Assembly (NCBI RefSeq): GCF_003075045.1
Contig: NZ_QCZD01000001.1
Location: 1,328,967-1,392,966 of the forward strand
Source of the DNA: Maribacter litoralis
GTDB lineage: Bacteria; Bacteroidota; Bacteroidia; Flavobacteriales; Flavobacteriaceae
Reading direction: 5' to 3'
DNA: 64,000 nucleotides
Part shown: piece after piece, positions 1 through 9,209 of the stretch
Position numbering within the stretch: position 1 is the stretch's first letter
How the letters are laid out: every line of letters begins with the position of its first letter
Program-made: the position numbers and the translations under genes
Notes under the pieces: generated by a model
Told to the model about the DNA's origin: nothing
The model's database searches: none
Seen by the model: the letters and a program-made list of their open reading frames with translations, nothing else

Positions 1-2216
1 CCGAGCCAAGTACAGAACATAAAGAAAGTTCTAATAAAGAACTTGCAAATGCCCCAACAACGGATACCATAAAAAAATCAATTTCTTCAATTGCTGAACC
101 TACAATAGCTAAAGAGGAAGCTAAAACTACTATTGAAAAGAACATAATCAAGCCAAAGGGCAAATCCAATCTTGAGAAATTTATTGGTGAAAACCTTATC
201 AATAAAATTGGAATTTTAATTACGGTAATAGGAGTTGTTATAGGTGCTAAATACTCCATTGAAAATAATTTAATTAGTCCGCTTACCAGAATTATACTAG
301 GGTATTTGGTAGGTTTAGGTTTGTTAGGATTCGGATTTAAACTAAAAGCCAAATATGAAAGCTATAGTGCCGTTCTCGTTAGTGGGGCTTTGGCGATATT
401 ATATTTTATAACATTTGCAGCTTATGACCTCTATGCACTTTTTCCGCAGTTGGTTGCGTTTGGAATTATGCTCTTATGTACTGTTTTTGGGGTAGTAGCA
501 GCACTCAATTATAATAAATCGGTAATTGCCCATATAGGTTTAGTTGGAGCTTACGCGGTGCCATTTTTATTAAGTAACAATTCTGGAAATGTTACCATCT
601 TGTTCGGTTATATCGCATTGATCAATATTGGAATATTAGTGATATCCCTCAAGAAATATTGGAAATCGCTGTACTATGTTTCTTTCGCATTCACTTGGCT
701 TATTTATAGCTTTTGGTATGTTGAAAATAGTTACTCGTTCAGCGCTCCAAAACTGAATATAGGAGTTACCTTTTTAGCACTCTTTTTTACAATATTTTAC
801 GCAACATTCTTGGCGTTCAAACTGATTAAAACCGACAAATTTCAAGTTGGGGATATTGTTTTGATTATGCTGAACTCCTTTATTTTTTATGGTTTTGGAA
901 TCGCCTGGCTATACGAGTATGAAGGGGGAGAAAATTACTTAGGTCTTTTTACGGTATTTAATGCATTGATTCATTTTGCAATTACCGTCATTATTTTTAA
1001 AAGAAAATTGGCAGACAGAAAGCTGTTCTTCTTAACCGCTGGTTTTGTGCTTACTTTTATCACCATAGCCGTACCCGTACAATTAGACGGTAATTGGGTA
1101 ACCTTGATCTGGGCCTTTGAAGCCGCACTTCTTTTTTGGATAGGTCGCACTAAAAAGGTAGGCTTTTACGAATACCTTTCGTATATCATGGCCGGGTTGG
1201 CATTTTTTAGTCTAACGATGGATTGGGGAGAAAGTTACTCTTGGCGTATGTCGTCGAATGAATGGAGCGTTATTGCAAACACCACTTTTTTAACTTCAAT
1301 ACTATGTGCCTCGGCATTTGGCTTTATGAATTGGATTCAGGTAAAATTTGGTCTGGACCAAAAATCTGTAGTACAAAAAATAATGTCAATCGGTATTCCT
1401 GTTTTGTTCTTAAGCACATTATACTTTTCTATATATCTTGAAATAGAACAGTACTGGAGCAATACCTACCAAGCATCAAAAGTTGATATTGATAGCTCGG
1501 CTGGTAATTATCCAGAATACAATTATAACATTAAGGATTTTGAATCTATTTGGCTCATATTATATACAATGATATTTATAGGCTCCTTAGGTCTTATCAA
1601 CAGATTTAAAATAAAAAATAAGACTTTAGGTATTGTTACGATAACCGCAGCACTATTAGCCACATTTATTTTTTTAACGAACGGACTTTATATATTAAGT
1701 GAATTACGTGAAAATTATATCTCACAAGAGCTAGCGGAATATTATAACGTAGGAGCTTATAACATATACATCCGCTATATTTCATTTGCCGTTTTTTCAT
1801 TCTTGCTATTCACTATTTACAAAATAGCACAGAATCAGCAACTAAAAATCAATTACAAAATTCCCTTTGAAATTTTATTGCATATCTCTATCATTTGGGT
1901 AACAAGTAGCGAATTGCTCAATTTGATGGATATTGCAGGATCAAATCAATCATACAAATTAGGACTCAGTATTCTTTGGGGCGTATATGCTTTGCTACTT
2001 ATCGCATTGGGTATTTGGAAAAAGAAGAAATACTTACGTATTGGTGCTATTATTCTTTTCTCACTTACCCTCATTAAGTTGTTCTTCTATGATATTTCTT
2101 CATTAAACACTATCTCTAAAACAATCGTATTCGTTTCTCTTGGAATATTATTATTGATTATCTCATTCCTGTATAACAAATACAAAAACATTATTTCAGA
2201 TGAAACCAAAGAATAG
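1..2216 (+). CDS. DUF2339 family multi-spanning membrane protein (5' truncated)
   Basis: The frame is open from base 3 to the stop at 2216, so the real start lies outside the window; the first ATG inside it (306) falls in the middle of a membrane segment and is not the start. The visible part opens with a hydrophilic Lys/Glu/Ser-rich linker, then the hallmark of DUF2339 proteins, a segment reading FIGENLINKIGILITVIG that leads into the first helix, followed by a long run of hydrophobic helices up to the C-terminus. It is an inner-membrane protein of unknown biochemical role. It overlaps the next gene by 17 bases, so the two are translationally coupled; DUF2339 next to DUF3999 is a known pairing, which supports both calls. 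The family assignment is firm, the function is not known. Confidence 0.85.
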   Translation, partial: EPSTEHKESSNKELANAPTTDTIKKSISSIAEPTIAKEEAKTTIEKNIIKPKGKSNLEKFIGENLINKIGILITVIGVVIGAKYSIENNLISPLTRIILGYLVGLGLLGFGFKLKAKYESYSAVLVSGALAILYFITFAAYDLYALFPQLVAFGIMLLCTVFGVVAALNYNKSVIAHIGLVGAYAVPFLLSNNSGNVTILFGYIALINIGILVISLKKYWKSLYYVSFAFTWLIYSFWYVENSYSFSAPKLNIGVTFLALFFTIFYATFLAFKLIKTDKFQVGDIVLIMLNSFIFYGFGIAWLYEYEGGENYLGLFTVFNALIHFAITVIIFKRKLADRKLFFLTAGFVLTFITIAVPVQLDGNWVTLIWAFEAALLFWIGRTKKVGFYEYLSYIMAGLAFFSLTMDWGESYSWRMSSNEWSVIANTTFLTSILCASAFGFMNWIQVKFGLDQKSVVQKIMSIGIPVLFLSTLYFSIYLEIEQYWSNTYQASKVDIDSSAGNYPEYNYNIKDFESIWLILYTMIFIGSLGLINRFKIKNKTLGIVTITAALLATFIFLTNGLYILSELRENYISQELAEYYNVGAYNIYIRYISFAVFSFLLFTIYKIAQNQQLKINYKIPFEILLHISIIWVTSSELLNLMDIAGSNQSYKLGLSILWGVYALLLIALGIWKKKKYLRIGAIILFSLTLIKLFFYDISSLNTISKTIVFVSLGILLLIISFLYNKYKNIISDETKE

Positions 2217-3423
2217 CTTATACATACTTTTTATTTTGATAACCTCTTTCTGTTTTGGACAGATGGATACTTATTCAAAAAAAATAGAATTGAAAGGTAT
2301 AGATAGTCTATGGCACAATATTGAAATACCGAACATTGTATTTAAAGATGTAAATAGAAACATGAGTGATATTCGTGTGTATGGAATTACTGCTTCCGAT
2401 ACCATTGAAGCACCATATCTTCATAAAGTGTCAAAGGCCAAAAATGCAAATTCTAAAATTTCATTTAACCTATTTAACAGCGTAAATAATGCTAAAGGTT
2501 ATTTCTATACTTATGAATTACCTAAAAAAGAAACTATCAATGAGATTTTCTTAAACATTGAGGATCCAAACTTTAATTGGATGGTTACATTAGAAGGAAG
2601 TCAATACTTAAAACAGTGGTTTACCATTTTAGAAGATTATCGTATTCTGTCCATTAATAATGACCAAACCGACTATTCGTTTACCACATTAAAATTCCCT
2701 GATACCAATTATAAATATTACAGGGTATTGATTAAAAGCACTGAAAAACCGAATCTCACATCAGTAAACATTTTAAAAAAAGCAAATAAGGCCGCAACCT
2801 ATAGAGATTATGGTGTACGCGATTTTAGTATATCCAAAGAAGACAAAAAGACCATTATAGATATAGATTTAGAAAATCGAGTACCTATAAACTTGTTAGA
2901 ATTAACCGTAAATAATAAAATTGATTATTACAGACCTATCTCCATTCAGTATATGGCAGACAGTGTAAAGACCGATAAAGGTTACTTTTATAATTACAAA
3001 CCTTTAGCGACAAAGACCCTTTCTTCAAGGGAAGAAGCTTGCTTTCAATTACCTGGTACACTTGCCCAGAAGCTACGTGTAATCATCTTAAATAATGACA
3101 ATCAACCCCTAAAAATTTCCGATGTAAAACTGAAGGGCTATATACATACGTTGACAACACGTATTACAGAACCGGCTAGTTATTTTCTAGTATACGATAA
3201 ACCAAATGCCAATTTCCCCGATTACGATATCTCAAAAACCACAATTTCATTACCTAAACATATCACTAAGTTAGATTTTGGAAATGTAGTTGAAATACCT
3301 CAACCCCAAATCGAAAATACTAGCCCTCTATTTGAAAACAAATGGTGGTTGTGGGTTATTATCGCCATTGTTATTGCAACTTTAGGATACTTTACTATCG
3401 GTATGATGAAAAAAGAACTTTAA
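2200..3423 (+). CDS. DUF3999 family exported, membrane-anchored protein
   Basis: A 407-aa protein with an N-terminal signal peptide (hydrophobic stretch ending in SFCFGQ, residues about 7-21), a large beta-rich extracytoplasmic region, and one C-terminal transmembrane helix (about residues 382-402) followed by a short Lys-containing tail. This is the layout of DUF3999 proteins, which are encoded next to DUF2339 proteins. The ATG at 2200 lies inside the end of the upstream gene, so the pair is probably co-translated and the products may form one envelope complex (inference). No catalytic motif is visible. It ends 7 bases before the convergent rimO stop codon, with no clear terminator between. 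Confidence 0.75.
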   Translation: MKPKNSLYILFILITSFCFGQMDTYSKKIELKGIDSLWHNIEIPNIVFKDVNRNMSDIRVYGITASDTIEAPYLHKVSKAKNANSKISFNLFNSVNNAKGYFYTYELPKKETINEIFLNIEDPNFNWMVTLEGSQYLKQWFTILEDYRILSINNDQTDYSFTTLKFPDTNYKYYRVLIKSTEKPNLTSVNILKKANKAATYRDYGVRDFSISKEDKKTIIDIDLENRVPINLLELTVNNKIDYYRPISIQYMADSVKTDKGYFYNYKPLATKTLSSREEACFQLPGTLAQKLRVIILNNDNQPLKISDVKLKGYIHTLTTRITEPASYFLVYDKPNANFPDYDISKTTISLPKHITKLDFGNVVEIPQPQIENTSPLFENKWWLWVIIAIVIATLGYFTIGMMKKEL

Positions 3424-3430
3424 TAAAAAG

Positions 3431-4732
3431 TTATACCGGTTCACCGTATAAATCAAAATCTGCGGCTTCTGTAATCTTTACATTTACAAACTCCCCTTGC
3501 TTTACATAATGCTTTGTAGCATCTATTAGAACCTCATTATCAACATCGGGCGAATCAAATTCAGTTCTTCCAATAAAGTAATTGCCCTCTTTACGATCAA
3601 TTATACACCTAAACGTTTCTCCTACTTTATGTTGGTTTAATTCCCAAGAAATTTGGGACTGAATTTCCATGATGATATTTGCACGCTCTTGTTTCACCTC
3701 TTCAGGTACATCGTCGACCAAGGTATAGGCATGTGTATTTTCTTCATGACTGTATGTAAAACATCCCAAACGCTCAAAACGCATTGCTATTACCCAGTTC
3801 TTAAGAATTTCGAAATCTTCTTCAGTTTCACCAGGGTATCCAACAATCAATGTTGTTCTTATCGTCATTTCTGGTACAGCGGCCCTAAACTCTTTAATTA
3901 GTTTGGTCGTTTTAGCTTCTGTAGTACCACGTCGCATACTTTTTAATATTCTGTCGGATATATGTTGTAGCGGAATATCTAAATAGTTACAAACCTTTGG
4001 CTCCTTGTTCATAACATCCAATACATCCATTGGGAAACCTGTTGGAAATGCATAATGTAAACGAATCCATTCAATACCCTCCACTTTTACCAAAGCTTCT
4101 AAAAGCTCGGCAAGATTTCTTTTCTTATAAAGATCTAAACCATAATATGTAAGATCTTGGGCAATTAAAATTAATTCTTTAACCCCTTTACCGGCAAGTT
4201 TTTCTGCCTCGGTAACCAATTCTTCAATCGGAGTACTCTTATGCTTACCTCTCATTAAAGGAATTGCACAGAATGAACACGGTCTATCACAACCTTCGGC
4301 AATTTTTAAGTAAGCATAATTTTTTGGTGTAGTGGTCAATCGCTCCCCTATCAACTCATGCTTATAATCTGCTCCCAAAGCTTTTAAAAGTCCGGGCAAT
4401 TCACTTGTACCAAAATATTCGTCTACATTAGGAATCTCCTTTTGCAGATCTGGCTTATAACGCTCACTTAAACAACCGGTAACAAAAACCTTATCTACCG
4501 CTCCTACTTCTTTCTTTTGAACATATTCTAAAATGGTATTAACACTCTCTTCTTTTGCATTTGCAATAAAGCCACATGTATTAATTACTACGATGTTTCC
4601 TTCTTCTTCATGCACAACTTCTTTGTCATTTGCCTTCAACTGGCCCATGAGTACTTCAGAATCATAAACATTCTTTGAACAACCTAGTGTTACTACGTTG
4701 ATTTTGTTCTTCTTAAGGGATTTTGTCCTCAT
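3431..4732 (-). CDS. rimO: Ribosomal protein S12 methylthiotransferase RimO
   Basis: A 433-aa radical-SAM methylthiotransferase that adds a methylthio group to the conserved aspartate of ribosomal protein S12. The N-terminal UPF0004 domain shows the three cysteines binding the auxiliary iron-sulfur cluster (C18 in TLGCSKN, C53 in NTCGF, C87 in TGCLSE). The radical SAM motif is CDRPCSFC (C148, C152, C155). A TRAM-type domain closes the protein. The TLGCSKN start and overall length fit RimO rather than the tRNA enzyme MiaB. In related flavobacteria rimO commonly sits beside ftsY; here five genes lie between them. A TAnnTTTG -7 element lies just upstream of the ATG. Confidence 0.95.
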   Translation of the reverse strand: MRTKSLKKNKINVVTLGCSKNVYDSEVLMGQLKANDKEVVHEEEGNIVVINTCGFIANAKEESVNTILEYVQKKEVGAVDKVFVTGCLSERYKPDLQKEIPNVDEYFGTSELPGLLKALGADYKHELIGERLTTTPKNYAYLKIAEGCDRPCSFCAIPLMRGKHKSTPIEELVTEAEKLAGKGVKELILIAQDLTYYGLDLYKKRNLAELLEALVKVEGIEWIRLHYAFPTGFPMDVLDVMNKEPKVCNYLDIPLQHISDRILKSMRRGTTEAKTTKLIKEFRAAVPEMTIRTTLIVGYPGETEEDFEILKNWVIAMRFERLGCFTYSHEENTHAYTLVDDVPEEVKQERANIIMEIQSQISWELNQHKVGETFRCIIDRKEGNYFIGRTEFDSPDVDNEVLIDATKHYVKQGEFVNVKITEAADFDLYGEPV

Positions 4733-4748
4733 AATATAAATTGGGGTG

Positions 4749-4756
4749 CAAAAATA
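4749..4756 (-). promoter_or_regulatory. Putative -7 promoter element of rimO
   Basis: The minus strand reads TATTTTTG, an exact match to the flavobacterial -7 consensus TAnnTTTG, 16 bases before the rimO start codon. No matching -33 TTG is visible at the usual spacing, so support is partial. Confidence 0.45.
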
Positions 4757-4849
4757 CGATTTGGGTATTTAAAAACGTTAGATATGGACAAATTTACTTG
4801 TAATCTTTAATGGATTGCGGTTTATCAATACCCAAATCTTAAATTAATC

Positions 4850-5971
4850 ATGAAATTCTCCCAATATTTCAGCCTAATAATACTTTCTACAATTTTAGTT
4901 TCATGTTCGAGCGATTCTGAACCTTCATCAGAAACTGATAAAAGTGAAACACCACCGGCAGTATCACCGATACCCACCGAAACTTATTTCCCTCCTATTT
5001 CAAGAACTGACGAATGGAAAACACTAACTATGGAAAGTTTAGGTTGGAACGAAGATGAAGTTAGCAATTTGTACTTCTTTTTGGAAAATAATAACACCGA
5101 TGCCTTTATCATTTTAAAAGATGGCAGAATTGTAATTGAAAAATATTTTGGTGATTTTAAGTCAGATGACAATCATGCATGGAATTCTGCAGGAAAAAAT
5201 TTGACATCTATGTTAACGGGTATTGCTCAAGAGGAAAATTATTTGAATATTACCGACCCTACTTCTTCTTATTTAGGTGAAGGATGGTCTACTATGCCCA
5301 TTGAACAAGAATTGAATATTACTATTGAAAATCAGTTGACGATGACAACTGGTTTGGATTATACGGTTGATGATATTTTTTGCACTGATCCAGAGTGTCT
5401 AACATACCTAAATGACCCTAGTACATTTTGGTACTATCATAACGGACCATATACATTATTAGATGATGTAATTGCAAATGCTACCGAAACAGATTTTAAC
5501 GCTTACTTTTCTGAAAAAATCAAAGAACCAATTGGTATGCAAGGCTTGTTCATAAAAATTGGTTACAATAATGTATTTTTTAGTACTGCAAGAAGTATGG
5601 CACGCTTTGGCATTCTTAATTTGAACGAAGGTAATTGGAATGGAACATCAATTCTTTCTGACCAAAGTTATTTTAACGCCATGACCAATACCTCTCAAAA
5701 TCTTAATCCGGCATACGGATACCTTTATTGGTTAAACGGAAAGAACACTTATAGACTACCAAGTTCTGAAACAGAATACACAGGTAGCCTTATACCAAAT
5801 GCCCCGGATGACCTTTATGCCGGACTTGGATTAAACGACCAAAAACTTTACATGGTGCCCAGTCTAGATTTGGTTGTTGTTCGAATGGGCGGAGCCAGTA
5901 ATGAAGAACTTTTAGGACCTTCAAGTTTTGATAACGAATTATGGGAGTTAATTAATATTATTATAGAATAA
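4850..5971 (+). CDS. Serine hydrolase lipoprotein, beta-lactamase/PBP class C fold
   Basis: A 373-aa secreted lipoprotein (lipobox LVSC, Cys19) of the class C beta-lactamase-like serine hydrolase family, which contains esterases, D-amino-acid peptidases and 6-aminohexanoate-dimer hydrolase relatives. The nucleophile motif SxxK is S113-A-G-K116 and the YxN motif is probably Y196-H-N198. The third motif, usually a basic or His-Gly element before the last strand, is not canonical: the equivalent stretch reads GLGLNDQ. A Ser/Pro/Thr-rich linker (about residues 20-50) separates the lipid anchor from the domain. It is monocistronic between two unrelated genes. Substrate is not predictable. Confidence 0.8.
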   Translation: MKFSQYFSLIILSTILVSCSSDSEPSSETDKSETPPAVSPIPTETYFPPISRTDEWKTLTMESLGWNEDEVSNLYFFLENNNTDAFIILKDGRIVIEKYFGDFKSDDNHAWNSAGKNLTSMLTGIAQEENYLNITDPTSSYLGEGWSTMPIEQELNITIENQLTMTTGLDYTVDDIFCTDPECLTYLNDPSTFWYYHNGPYTLLDDVIANATETDFNAYFSEKIKEPIGMQGLFIKIGYNNVFFSTARSMARFGILNLNEGNWNGTSILSDQSYFNAMTNTSQNLNPAYGYLYWLNGKNTYRLPSSETEYTGSLIPNAPDDLYAGLGLNDQKLYMVPSLDLVVVRMGGASNEELLGPSSFDNELWELINIIIE

Positions 5972-6027
5972 CCATACTTTTTCACTTACAAATTGGTTTC
6001 TTCTTTAGACTTAGCAATTACTATGCT

Positions 6028-6035
6028 TATTTTTG
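6028..6035 (+). promoter_or_regulatory. Putative -7 promoter element of the nitroreductase-family gene
   Basis: TATTTTTG matches the TAnnTTTG consensus and ends 14 bases before the ATG at 6050, giving a very short leader. No -33 TTG is evident. Confidence 0.45.
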
Positions 6036-6049
6036 TATAAAATTACAGG

Positions 6050-6652
6050 ATGGATTTTAGAAGCATCGCAGAGAATAGGTATACAACTAAAAAGTTTGAT
6101 GCTACAAAGCGAATTTCGCAAAAGCAAATTGAAGATTTAAAACAAATTTTAAAATTAAGTCCTTCTTCTATAAACAGTCAACCTTGGCTGTTTACATTTG
6201 TTTCAAATAAAGAAACGAAAGATGCATTGGCAGATGCCTCTTTTTTCAATGCTCCTAAAATTAAGGATGCCAGTCATCTTATAGTATTTAGTGTTCAAGA
6301 AAATCTAGAAGAATTTGAACGTCATGTAGAAGCAAATTTACCCCAAGGTTCAGTTAATTTTTACCGACAATTCATTAAAGAACAACCTAAAGAAAAAACC
6401 ATTACTTGGCTAACACACCAAGTATACATAACGCTGGGATTCTTTTTAGCTGCTTGTGCATCTATGGAAATAGATTCTACACCTATGGAAGGTATTGAAC
6501 CTGAAAAGTATAAGGACATTCTAAAAATTAAAGACCACAAAGTTCTATTTTCTGTCGCCATTGGGTACCGAGACAATGAAGATAGCAATCAACCTAGTTT
6601 AATTGGAAAATCTAGATTACCTATTGATACTATAATTCAATCCATTGACTAG
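6050..6652 (+). CDS. NAD(P)H-dependent oxidoreductase, nitroreductase family (NfsB-like)
   Basis: A 200-aa FMN-dependent oxidoreductase of the NfsB/dihydropteridine-reductase-like nitroreductase subgroup, which uses NAD(P)H to reduce nitroaromatics, quinones or pteridines. Family features are the N-terminal RYTTKKFD segment (FMN phosphate-binding arginine/lysine), the LSPSSINSQPW motif near residue 40, and the C-terminal VAIGYRD segment near residue 172. The length is typical. It has its own -7 element and is convergent with the phosphoesterase gene. The physiological substrate cannot be read from the sequence. Confidence 0.88.
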   Translation: MDFRSIAENRYTTKKFDATKRISQKQIEDLKQILKLSPSSINSQPWLFTFVSNKETKDALADASFFNAPKIKDASHLIVFSVQENLEEFERHVEANLPQGSVNFYRQFIKEQPKEKTITWLTHQVYITLGFFLAACASMEIDSTPMEGIEPEKYKDILKIKDHKVLFSVAIGYRDNEDSNQPSLIGKSRLPIDTIIQSID

Positions 6653-6662
6653 TAAAAGTTAA

Positions 6663-7508
6663 TTACACCTCTTTCGTTAGCTCAAATAATGTAATTTCCG
6701 GTCTTACATTTAAACGTACCTGACGTAGGCACCCTAAAGCACTATTAATATAAAGTGTTCTTCCCTCATCCAATTTCTTAATACCTGCATCGTAATTTTT
6801 ATTTTTTACAGGCAGTAACGGGGCAGGTAAAAAAGGAGGCTTAACTTGTCCGCCATGTGTATGTCCAGACAGTATCCACCCTTCAAAATTGTTCCATACG
6901 GGAAGATCGCAAACATCCGGATTATGACATAAGGTTATGTTTGCCATCTCTGGCTTATACTGTTCAGTAGCTTTCAAGGGATAAAAATTACTTCCCCAAA
7001 AATCATCCATCCCTAAAAAATTAAGTCCGTGTATTTCTACTGCATCGTTTCTTAGCATGGTAACCCCAACATCTTCCAAACATTCGGTAATTATCTTAGC
7101 CACAGGCTCTTCAACAAAGTCAATACCGTAATCATGATTTCCAAGAATACCTACAGTACCCAGAGTACCCTTAACCACATATTGCAGCACCTCTTTTAAC
7201 TGAACGATCTGCTCATCATTTTCATACGTTACATAGTCACCAGTATACACTACAAAATCTGGATTCAACTTTTGTGCTTCTTGAAACGATTCTATAATAT
7301 ATTGATAGTCGAAAGCATTACCTATATGAACATCACTGATCTGCATTAATGTTTTACCTACTAGAGCATCTGGCAAATTTTTCAAAGGCATTTTAATCTG
7401 AACAAACCTCAACCAAAAAGGTTCTATTTGCCAACTATATAAACCGACCAATAAACCGAATCCTGCACCCCAACGAAAAGTTCTTTTTATAAAACCTCTT
7501 CTTTTCAT
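6663..7508 (-). CDS. Membrane-anchored metallophosphoesterase (YkuE/YaeI-like)
   Basis: A 281-aa calcineurin-like metallophosphoesterase with an N-terminal hydrophobic anchor or signal after MKRRGFIKR (about residues 12-26), so the catalytic domain should face the periplasm. All dinuclear-metal motifs are present: D59-x-H61, GD (90-91), GNHD (123-126), H194 and GHTH (215-218). Relatives include YkuE/YaeI, reported as UDP-2,3-diacylglucosamine hydrolase-like or lipid phosphoesterases. The twin arginine near the start resembles a Tat signal, but the match (RRGFIK) is only approximate. It lies 14 bases downstream of the amidase and may be cotranscribed with it. Confidence 0.88.
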   Translation of the reverse strand: MKRRGFIKRTFRWGAGFGLLVGLYSWQIEPFWLRFVQIKMPLKNLPDALVGKTLMQISDVHIGNAFDYQYIIESFQEAQKLNPDFVVYTGDYVTYENDEQIVQLKEVLQYVVKGTLGTVGILGNHDYGIDFVEEPVAKIITECLEDVGVTMLRNDAVEIHGLNFLGMDDFWGSNFYPLKATEQYKPEMANITLCHNPDVCDLPVWNNFEGWILSGHTHGGQVKPPFLPAPLLPVKNKNYDAGIKKLDEGRTLYINSALGCLRQVRLNVRPEITLFELTKEV

Positions 7509-7522
7509 ACTACAAGATTACT

Positions 7523-9205
7523 TTAGTTTGCATAGTCTTCGGGCATAACCCTATTCGGAAATTTTTCCTCATATGCCTTACCTATTCTCAATAATTTGGC
7601 TTCTGAGAATTGCTTTCCTATAAAGGTAAGACTAATTGGCTCTCCAGATAATTTATATCCCATAGGTATGGTAAGTGCTGGATATTTGGCGACCGCGGCA
7701 TAACCTGCATGATAATTATTTATGGACAATACGGCATCTAGTTTATGCTTGTCCATTGCTGTATCAAAGAAAGCACGGCCATTTTTTTCTAGATTTGACT
7801 TTATTTCATTCAGCTCTGCTGCAGTCGTAGTATCTGAAAGTATTCCATTGAACAAGGCTTGACCGTACGGAATTCTAATTAATGAATCTGCAGAGTTAAA
7901 TGCCACTGCATCCTCAATTGATGCAATCTTTACAAAATTAGTATCTGTATTCTGCTTCAAATACACCGGTAAATCGTTGAGCATATCAATATTTAGAATA
8001 CTCAAGAATCCTTCCATACGAACCTCAGGTGGCACTATTTCTATTATGGTAGCACCTTGTTCTTGAAGGCTTTTTACGGTATTTCTATAAATACTATCGG
8101 AATCTATAAGCTCCTTAATAGCTCCTAATCTTATTTCATTAAAAGGTTCTGGATGTAAACCAGCGGATAAAATACCCGGGTAGTTTTCTTTCAATGAAGC
8201 ATTATCAAATTCATCATAACCCAACATAGCCGACAGTAGTATTGCATTGTCCTTTACATTTTTAGTCATAGGTCCCGGTGTATCTAAAGTACTCGATATC
8301 GGTACAATCCCCGATCTACTCAACAGCCCTATGGTAGGCTTTAAGCCCACAACCGAATTCTGGCTGCTAGGTGATAAAATAGACCCTGATGTTTCCGTAC
8401 CAACTGCCGCAACCGCATAATTAGCCGTAACCGCCGTACCACTGCCAGAACTGGAACCACCTGTCTCAAAAATTCTTCGACCATATGGATTAAGTGTCTG
8501 CCCACCATACGCACTATAACCTACCGGGCATCCTGAACATAAAAAATATGCCCATTCGCTTAAATTCACTTTGCCCAATATTAAGGCTCCATTCTTTTTT
8601 AGCTGCTGTACTATAAATGAATCTTCAGTTTTATTATCCTTTAGAGCAATTGACCCTGCTGTTGTTTTCATGCCCATAGCATTTATATTATCTTTCAATA
8701 ATATTGGCATTCCATAAATTGGATGTTGCATTTGCGTAGCTACACCCATTTCATTTTGCTCATCCAATACACGTGCTTGCTTCAACACCTCTTTATTTAG
8801 GGCAATTACGGTATTTAAGGTGGTAGAATTATTGAGTTCATACTTATAAATACGATATAAATAAAACAATACCAGATTCTCATAAGTTAGCCTACCTTCT
8901 TTGATATGATTTCTAATAACAAAGATATCTTGCTCCAAAATCATTGGTAGCAATTTCTGATATTCAGATTCGGTCATTTTAGAAACTTCATCATATAACG
9001 GTCTAAAAACTTCATTTTTATCAAGTACTTTAGATTGAATCAATTTGTACCGCATACGACTATTACTATGGTCAGCATTACCTGCTACTTCCAAGGAATC
9101 GTTATAGGAAGTCCAAAGAATAACTTCATCTTTCTTTTTTACATCTTGATCGGTCTTACAAGCACCCAACATTACAAGTGCCAATAACAAAAGAAGCTTT
9201 TTCAT
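7523..9205 (-). CDS. Amidase-signature-family lipoprotein
   Basis: A 560-aa secreted lipoprotein (lipobox LGAC, Cys16) carrying the amidase signature domain. The Ser-cisSer-Lys triad is visible: Lys171 in LLKDN, the cis-Ser in the GGSSSGSGTA loop (about residues 249-258) and the nucleophile Ser275 in TETSGSI. Its N-terminal extension of about 100 residues and its lipid anchor distinguish it from GatA, so it is an envelope amidase of unknown substrate and not part of the tRNA amidotransferase. Tight spacing to the DUF2911 gene upstream (4 bases) and the phosphoesterase downstream suggests an operon. Confidence 0.9.
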   Translation of the reverse strand: MKKLLLLLALVMLGACKTDQDVKKKDEVILWTSYNDSLEVAGNADHSNSRMRYKLIQSKVLDKNEVFRPLYDEVSKMTESEYQKLLPMILEQDIFVIRNHIKEGRLTYENLVLFYLYRIYKYELNNSTTLNTVIALNKEVLKQARVLDEQNEMGVATQMQHPIYGMPILLKDNINAMGMKTTAGSIALKDNKTEDSFIVQQLKKNGALILGKVNLSEWAYFLCSGCPVGYSAYGGQTLNPYGRRIFETGGSSSGSGTAVTANYAVAAVGTETSGSILSPSSQNSVVGLKPTIGLLSRSGIVPISSTLDTPGPMTKNVKDNAILLSAMLGYDEFDNASLKENYPGILSAGLHPEPFNEIRLGAIKELIDSDSIYRNTVKSLQEQGATIIEIVPPEVRMEGFLSILNIDMLNDLPVYLKQNTDTNFVKIASIEDAVAFNSADSLIRIPYGQALFNGILSDTTTAAELNEIKSNLEKNGRAFFDTAMDKHKLDAVLSINNYHAGYAAVAKYPALTIPMGYKLSGEPISLTFIGKQFSEAKLLRIGKAYEEKFPNRVMPEDYAN

Positions 9206-9209
9206 AACC

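Noticed and set aside
7523..9205. GatA subunit of the glutamyl-tRNA amidotransferase
   Set aside because: The protein has a lipobox and a long non-GatA N-terminal extension, and gatB/gatC are not adjacent.
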